Source: JACVRW01 sp034664085 (GTDB taxonomy: Bacteria > Actinomycetota > Thermoleophilia > Solirubrobacterales > Thermoleophilaceae). Taken from it: a stretch of 44,779 bases of DNA. Shown in pieces: positions 40,906 to 44,779 of the stretch (position 1 is the first letter of the stretch; each line of letters begins with the position of its first letter). Both the position numbers and the translations under genes were made by a program. Location: the NCBI GenBank assembly GCA_034664085.1, contig JAXDII010000070.1, forward strand, positions 1 to 44,779, given 5' to 3'. The notes under the pieces are model-generated. The model was not told the origin of the DNA. It worked only from the letters and a program-made list of their open reading frames with translations, and did not search any database.

Positions 40906-40912
40906 GCACGCC

Positions 40913-42169
40913 ATGGCCGTAGACGTGACGAAAGTGTCAGAACTGGACGTTGAGCCCGGCACGCTGCCGGAGACGATGGCCGCCTGGGTCATCCGGGAGG
41001 AGCGCCTGGGCGAGCCCAAGGACGCCTTCCAGCTCGAGGAGGTGGAGGTGCCCGAGCCCGGGCCCTTCGAGGTGATCGTGCGCGTGATGGCCGCGGGCGT
41101 GAACTACAACAACGTGTGGGCCGCGCTCGGCGAGCCGGTGTCCGTCATGCGCTACGGCGACCACCCCGAGTACGGCCACCACATCGGCGGCTCCGACGCC
41201 TCGGGGGTGGTCTGGAAGGTCGGCCCCGGCGTAACCCGCTGGAAGCCCGGCGACGAGGTCGTGATCCACTGCAACATGGCCTCCTACGAGGACAAGGAGG
41301 TCCACGGCCTCGACCCGCTGGCCGCGCCCAGCCAGATGATCTGGGGCTACGAGACCACCTGGGGATCGTTCGCCCAGTTCACCAAGGTCCAGGCGCAGCA
41401 GCTGCTGCCCAAGCCGCAGAACCTCACCTGGGACGAGGCCGCCTCCTACGGGCTCGTGTACTTCACCGCCTACCGCATGCTGATCACCCAGTGCGAGCTC
41501 CAGGCCGGCCAGCGCGTGCTGATCTGGGGCGCCGCCGGCGGGCTCGGCGTGTTCGCCACCCAGATCTGCGCGAGGGCGGGCGCCCACGCGGTCGGCGTCG
41601 TGTCGAGCGCCGAGAAGGGCGAGCTGGTCAAGCAGCTGGGCGCGGTCGACTACATCGACCGCAACGAGTTCGCCGGCATGATGCGCAAGGGCGGCGAGAC
41701 GCCCGAGCAGGAGAAGGAGCGCTTCGGCGTCTCGCGCGCGTTCTCCAAGCGCGTCAAGGAGATCCTCGGCGAGCAGCCCGACATCGTCTTCGAGCACGTC
41801 GGCAAGGCCACCTTCCCGACCTCGGTGTTCACGGTGAAGCCGTTCGGCAAGGTCGTCATCTGCGCCGGCACCACGGGCTACGACCTCGACTTCGACGTGC
41901 GCTACCTGTGGATGCGCCAGAAGCAGATCCTCGGCTCGCACTTCGCCAACGCCTACGAGTGCAACAAGGCGAACGAGCTGATCGAGTCGGCGCAGATCCG
42001 CCCGGTCCTGTGGCGGACGCTCGGCTTCGACGGAGTGCCCGAGGCGCATCAGCTGATGCTCGAGAACAAGCACCTCGGGAAGATCGCGATCCTCGTCGGC
42101 GCCGAAGGCGAGGGCGAGGGCAAGACAGCGGATGGCCCAGGAGCGATCCGGGCGGAGGTTGGCGCATGA
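40913..42169 (+). CDS. ccr: crotonyl-CoA carboxylase/reductase
   Basis: The 418-residue MDR-superfamily enzyme reductively carboxylates crotonyl-CoA to ethylmalonyl-CoA with NADPH and CO2. The NADP motif IWGAAGGLG is present. The CO2-pocket residues are kept as I recall them: the Asn-Tyr-Asn at 64-66, Glu147 in WGYETTW and His343 in GSHFAN. WGYET and SFAQFTKVQAQQL look closer to the alphaproteobacterial Ccr type (Phe to Tyr at the pocket) than to Streptomyces Ccr. Ecm, the next-step mutase, starts 1.4 kb downstream. The stop overlaps a small gene in ATGA. Confidence 0.92.
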   Translation: MAVDVTKVSELDVEPGTLPETMAAWVIREERLGEPKDAFQLEEVEVPEPGPFEVIVRVMAAGVNYNNVWAALGEPVSVMRYGDHPEYGHHIGGSDASGVVWKVGPGVTRWKPGDEVVIHCNMASYEDKEVHGLDPLAAPSQMIWGYETTWGSFAQFTKVQAQQLLPKPQNLTWDEAASYGLVYFTAYRMLITQCELQAGQRVLIWGAAGGLGVFATQICARAGAHAVGVVSSAEKGELVKQLGAVDYIDRNEFAGMMRKGGETPEQEKERFGVSRAFSKRVKEILGEQPDIVFEHVGKATFPTSVFTVKPFGKVVICAGTTGYDLDFDVRYLWMRQKQILGSHFANAYECNKANELIESAQIRPVLWRTLGFDGVPEAHQLMLENKHLGKIAILVGAEGEGEGKTADGPGAIRAEVGA

Positions 42170-42489
42170 TCCTGGTCCAGATCGAATGGCACATCAATCC
42201 CTGGCGCGGCGACAAGTTCGCCGAGGGCTGGCTGCCCACTGCCGAGGCCGTGCTCGACTACGGCGCCGTCTCGTGGGGCTTCTACCGCGCGGTGGATGGG
42301 CGGCTCGACATGATCCAGGAGGCGACCTTCCCCACGAAGGCCCACTTCGAGCGCTACTGGTACTCGGAGACGGTGGCGGAGAAGCGCGTGGAGCTGGCCG
42401 GCTACTACCAGGTGCCCCTGCTGCCGACCTTCTGGGAGGTCGTCGGCGAGGGCCGGGCCCTCAGCCTTGCTCCAGAGGAGCCATTGTGA
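42166..42489 (+). CDS. small protein translationally coupled to ccr
   Basis: The 107-residue protein starts in the ATGA that ends ccr. Its beta-alpha pattern and aromatic richness (VQIEWHINPW, WGFYRAVDGRL, FERYWYSETVAEKR) suggest a ferredoxin-like or ABM-type dimeric alpha/beta barrel, but I do not recognise a family. Coupling implies co-expression and perhaps binding to Ccr or to a pathway intermediate. Its last 29 bases overlap clpS on the other strand. Confidence 0.72.
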   Translation: MILVQIEWHINPWRGDKFAEGWLPTAEAVLDYGAVSWGFYRAVDGRLDMIQEATFPTKAHFERYWYSETVAEKRVELAGYYQVPLLPTFWEVVGEGRALSLAPEEPL

Positions 42490-42751
42490 GCCCGCGCCCG
42501 CCCAGCTGCTCCCAGTAGTGCTCCGCCAGCTCCTTCCCGCCTGACCAGACCATCGCCCGGCCGGTGTTGTGGATCTGGTTGGCCAGCGACATGCCGTTGT
42601 CGTAGCTGACGCCGGGGAGCACCGCCGACAGCGCGCTGGCCACCCCCTCGAAGGTGTTGTGGTCGTCGTTGAGCACGATCACTCGCCAGTGGCCGCCGAG
42701 CCCGGTGTCCCCCGGTCCGCCGACGCGCGGCTTCTCGACCGTCTGGCTCAT
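42461..42751 (-). CDS. clpS: ATP-dependent Clp protease adaptor ClpS
   Basis: The 96-residue N-end-rule adaptor delivers substrates to ClpA/ClpC-type unfoldases. The signature VLNDDHNTFEGV carries the N-degron pocket residues, followed by HNTGRAMVWSGG with the conserved AxV turn. The ATG overlaps the stop of the MBL-fold gene (ATGA), so it is coupled to that gene rather than to clpA. The 3' end overlaps the ccr-linked small gene by 29 bases. Confidence 0.93.
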   Translation of the reverse strand: MSQTVEKPRVGGPGDTGLGGHWRVIVLNDDHNTFEGVASALSAVLPGVSYDNGMSLANQIHNTGRAMVWSGGKELAEHYWEQLGGRGLTMAPLEQG

Positions 42752-43578
42752 TCCGCTCGCTTGCGCCAGTAGCGCGCCAGCCCCAGGTAGAGCTGGTCGG
42801 GCGGCGCCGCCTGCTCGAACGCCTCGACGGTGGCGGGGTCGGTCGCGTCGGTGAGCCCGGCCTCGACGCCGGCGATGAAGCGCTCCTCGCCGTCCAGCCG
42901 GGCGGAGTCGGCGGACTCGAGCAGGTGCGAGCGGACGCGGTGCAGGTGCTCCGCCACGTCCGTCACCTGTCCGAAGTGGGTGAGGCACAGCGAGCGCGGG
43001 TTCCACGCCGCGATCGCGTGCAGCGAGTCGAGCCAGACCTCGACGTCGATGTCGGGCGGCGGGGTCGGCGCGATCGTGTACTCGTAGGGCGGGATGCGCA
43101 CGCCCGCCGTGTCGCCGACGTAGGCGTCGCCGGTCTCCTCGTGGAGGTAGCAGACGTGGTGAGACGCATGCCCTGGCGTATAGGCCACCTTGAAGCCCTC
43201 GACGGTCTCGCCGCCGCTGAGGCGGTGGATGCGCTCCTCCGGCACCGGCGCCACCTCTCCCCAGAGCTCCCACATGTCGTCGCCGTAGAGGCGCCCGGCG
43301 CTCTGGAGCAGCTTCGACGGGTCCACCAGGTGGGGTGCCCCGATCTCGTGGACGTACACCTGGAGGTCGGGAAAGCGGCGGCACAACACACCCGTGGCGC
43401 CGGCGTGGTCGAGGTGGATGTGGGTGAGCAGCAGCGCCCGAGGCTGGGTACGGCCGAGCCTGTCGATCAGGGTGTCGACACTGGACGCGGGACCGGGATC
43501 GACGATCACGCCATCAACCTCGTAGGCGCAGATCACCCGGTCGCGCCCGAGATGCAGGACGTCAATGGCACGGGACAA
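42748..43578 (-). CDS. metallo-beta-lactamase-fold hydrolase
   Basis: The 276-residue protein has the HxHxDH motif in LTHIHLDHAG and a second His ligand in TPGHASHH, and further ligands are visible at GDTAG and LTHFG. It probably cleaves a thioester, lactone or phosphoester. The start is uncertain: a TTG at 43578 lies 9 bases after TATGGT, while the open frame begins at a TTG at 43596. It is coupled to clpS and divergent, over 27 bases, from ecm. Confidence 0.83.
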   Translation of the reverse strand: MSRAIDVLHLGRDRVICAYEVDGVIVDPGPASSVDTLIDRLGRTQPRALLLTHIHLDHAGATGVLCRRFPDLQVYVHEIGAPHLVDPSKLLQSAGRLYGDDMWELWGEVAPVPEERIHRLSGGETVEGFKVAYTPGHASHHVCYLHEETGDAYVGDTAGVRIPPYEYTIAPTPPPDIDVEVWLDSLHAIAAWNPRSLCLTHFGQVTDVAEHLHRVRSHLLESADSARLDGEERFIAGVEAGLTDATDPATVEAFEQAAPPDQLYLGLARYWRKRAE

Positions 43579-43591
43579 AGCGACCCGACCA

Positions 43592-43597
43592 TACAAT
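43592..43597 (+). promoter_or_regulatory. -10 element of ecm
   Basis: TACAAT, close to the TATAAT consensus, ends 7 bases before the GTG at 43605. It overlaps the divergent TATGGT of the MBL-fold gene (43593-43588). Confidence 0.6.
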
Positions 43598-43604
43598 CCT
43601 CTGC

Positions 43605-44779
43605 GTGAGTGAGCATCGTCTCCCCGAGCGCGACCAGCCCTGGGTCATGCGTACCTACGCCGGCCATTCGTCGGCGAAAGAGTCCAACGAGCTGTATCGC
43701 AAGAACCTCAGCAAGGGCCAAACCGGGCTGTCCGTGGCGTTCGATCTGCCCACCCAGACGGGCTACGACCCGGACCACGAGCTGTCGCGCGGCGAGGTCG
43801 GGAAGGTGGGCGTCTCGATCGCCCACAAGGGCGACATGCACGCGCTGCTGGACGGCATCCCGCTCGACGAGATGAACACGTCGATGACGATCAACGCCAC
43901 CGCCGCCTGGCTGCTGGCGCTCTACATGACGGTGGCCGAGGAGAACGGCGTCGGGCGCGGGGCGCTCCAGGGGACGACCCAGAACGACATCATCAAGGAG
44001 TTCCTCTCGCGTGGCACCTACGCGTTCCCGCCCGAGCCCTCGATGCGCCTGATCGCGGACATGATCGCCTTCACGGTCGACGAGGTGCCGAAGTGGAACC
44101 CGGTCAACATCTGCTCCTACCACCTGCAGGAGGCCGGGGCCACGCCGGTCCAGGAGATCGCCTACTCCCTCTCCACCGCCCAGGCCGTGCTCGACCGGGT
44201 CCGCGAGCGCGTGTCGGAGGAGTCGTTCCCGCGCGTCTTCGGCCGCATCTCCTTCTTCGTCAACGCGGGCATCCGGTTCGTCGAGGAGCACGCCAAGCTG
44301 CGCGCGCTCGGCCAGCTGTGGGAGGAGATCGGGCGCACCCGCTACGGCGTGGACGACGACCGCTACCTGCGCTTCCGCTACGGCGTGCAGGTCAACTCGC
44401 TCGGGCTGACCGAGTCGCAGCCCGAGAACAACATCATCCGCATCGTGCTCGAGGCCCTCGGCGTCACGATGGGCCGCAGCGCCCGCGCGCGCGCCCTGCA
44501 GCTGCCGGCGTGGAACGAGGCGCTGGGCCTGCCGCGGCCGTGGGATCAGCAGTGGTCGCTGCGCATCCAGCAGATCCTCGCCCACGAGACCGACCTGCTC
44601 GACTACCCCGACATCTTCGAGGGCTCCCGCGTCATGGAGGGCCTGGTCGACGAGCTGGTCACCGGGGCCCGCGCCGAGATGGCGGTGGTGGCCGAGCGCG
44701 GCGGCGCGGTGGCGGCGGTGCCCTACATGAAGACGCAGCTGGTGGAGTCGCACCGCGCGCGCATGCGCCGCATCGAGAC
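43605..44779 (+). CDS. ecm: ethylmalonyl-CoA mutase (MeaA/Ecm), 3' end outside window
   Basis: The first 391 codons encode the catalytic TIM-barrel part of a B12-dependent acyl-CoA mutase; the cobalamin domain should follow beyond the window. The segments FDLPTQTGYDPDH, NTSMTINATA, GTTQNDIIKE and SLGLTESQPENN are the ethylmalonyl-CoA mutase type; methylmalonyl-CoA mutase has FDLATHRGYDSD. It rearranges ethylmalonyl-CoA to methylsuccinyl-CoA, directly after Ccr. The GTG start is set by TACAAT 7 bases upstream. Confidence 0.9.
   Translation, partial: MSEHRLPERDQPWVMRTYAGHSSAKESNELYRKNLSKGQTGLSVAFDLPTQTGYDPDHELSRGEVGKVGVSIAHKGDMHALLDGIPLDEMNTSMTINATAAWLLALYMTVAEENGVGRGALQGTTQNDIIKEFLSRGTYAFPPEPSMRLIADMIAFTVDEVPKWNPVNICSYHLQEAGATPVQEIAYSLSTAQAVLDRVRERVSEESFPRVFGRISFFVNAGIRFVEEHAKLRALGQLWEEIGRTRYGVDDDRYLRFRYGVQVNSLGLTESQPENNIIRIVLEALGVTMGRSARARALQLPAWNEALGLPRPWDQQWSLRIQQILAHETDLLDYPDIFEGSRVMEGLVDELVTGARAEMAVVAERGGAVAAVPYMKTQLVESHRARMRRIE

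Noticed and set aside
43605..44779. Methylmalonyl-CoA mutase large subunit
   Set aside because: The segments PTQTGYDPDH and NTSMTINATA match the ethylmalonyl-CoA mutase type rather than the ATHRGYDSD type, and ccr is adjacent.
1..44779. CRISPR array, insertion sequence, prophage or integrase at tRNA genes
   Set aside because: I saw no regularly spaced direct repeats, transposase or integrase motifs, and no duplicated tRNA 3' ends acting as attachment sites.

Overview
The window is GC-rich, densely packed bacterial DNA with no gene-free stretch longer than about 300 bases. Coenzyme F420 genes, an F420-dependent glucose-6-phosphate dehydrogenase, an ethylmalonyl-CoA pathway pair, many GTG starts and Actinobacteria-like protein families suggest a high-GC actinobacterium, most likely a Thermoleophilia/Solirubrobacterales-type lineage. 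That placement is inferred from gene content alone. I see no insertion sequence, phage, integron or CRISPR array.

Layout. 1-2740: five tRNA genes (Pro, Gly, Trp, Leu, Leu) interleaved with a phosphotriesterase-family hydrolase and small membrane proteins. 2745-5434: a membrane-anchored PD-(D/E)XK nuclease-like protein divergent from a membrane M28-peptidase homologue whose catalytic residues are lost. 5412-11880: acyl-CoA and ketone-body metabolism (acetoacetyl-CoA synthetase, 3-hydroxybutyrate dehydrogenase, acyl-CoA carboxylase beta subunit, enoyl-CoA hydratase) plus an MFS carrier. 12012-17581: a minus-strand operon (SDR, HMG-CoA lyase, intact M28 peptidase, SLC13 carrier, MFS carrier). 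17611-26871: the F420 block (fgd, SDR, cofD, cofC, cofE, then mmsA, and fbiC on the other strand), interrupted by a frameshifted PhoX-like phosphatase. 26909-28502: an orphan substrate-binding lipoprotein and two small unknown genes. 28534-31498: a metal operon (two-domain multicopper oxidase, 13-codon ORF, ZIP transporter, DtxR/MntR-type regulator) with a candidate operator. 31543-35171: YgfZ, acyltransferase, lipoprotein and a coiled-coil PD-(D/E)XK protein. 35216-38025: a GST/MarR/EmrB-type xenobiotic module with a palindromic operator. 38059-40687: a voltage-gated cation channel and a GT-C glycosyltransferase. 40913-44779: crotonyl-CoA carboxylase/reductase with a coupled small partner gene, ClpS and an MBL hydrolase, and the start of ethylmalonyl-CoA mutase, which is cut by the window edge.

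How the genes work together. Fgd makes F420H2 and fbiC/cofC/cofD/cofE make the cofactor. Ccr and Ecm belong to the ethylmalonyl-CoA route for acetyl-CoA assimilation. AacS, Bdh, HMG-CoA lyase, the carboxylase and MmsA feed acyl-CoA pools from ketone bodies, polyhydroxybutyrate and branched-chain amino acids.

The most striking global signal is regulatory. About twenty genes have a TANNNT -10 element only 6-10 bases before the start codon, often a GTG, with no Shine-Dalgarno. This points to pervasive leaderless transcription. In at least four places the TAG stop codon of one gene is itself the first three bases of the -10 element of the next.
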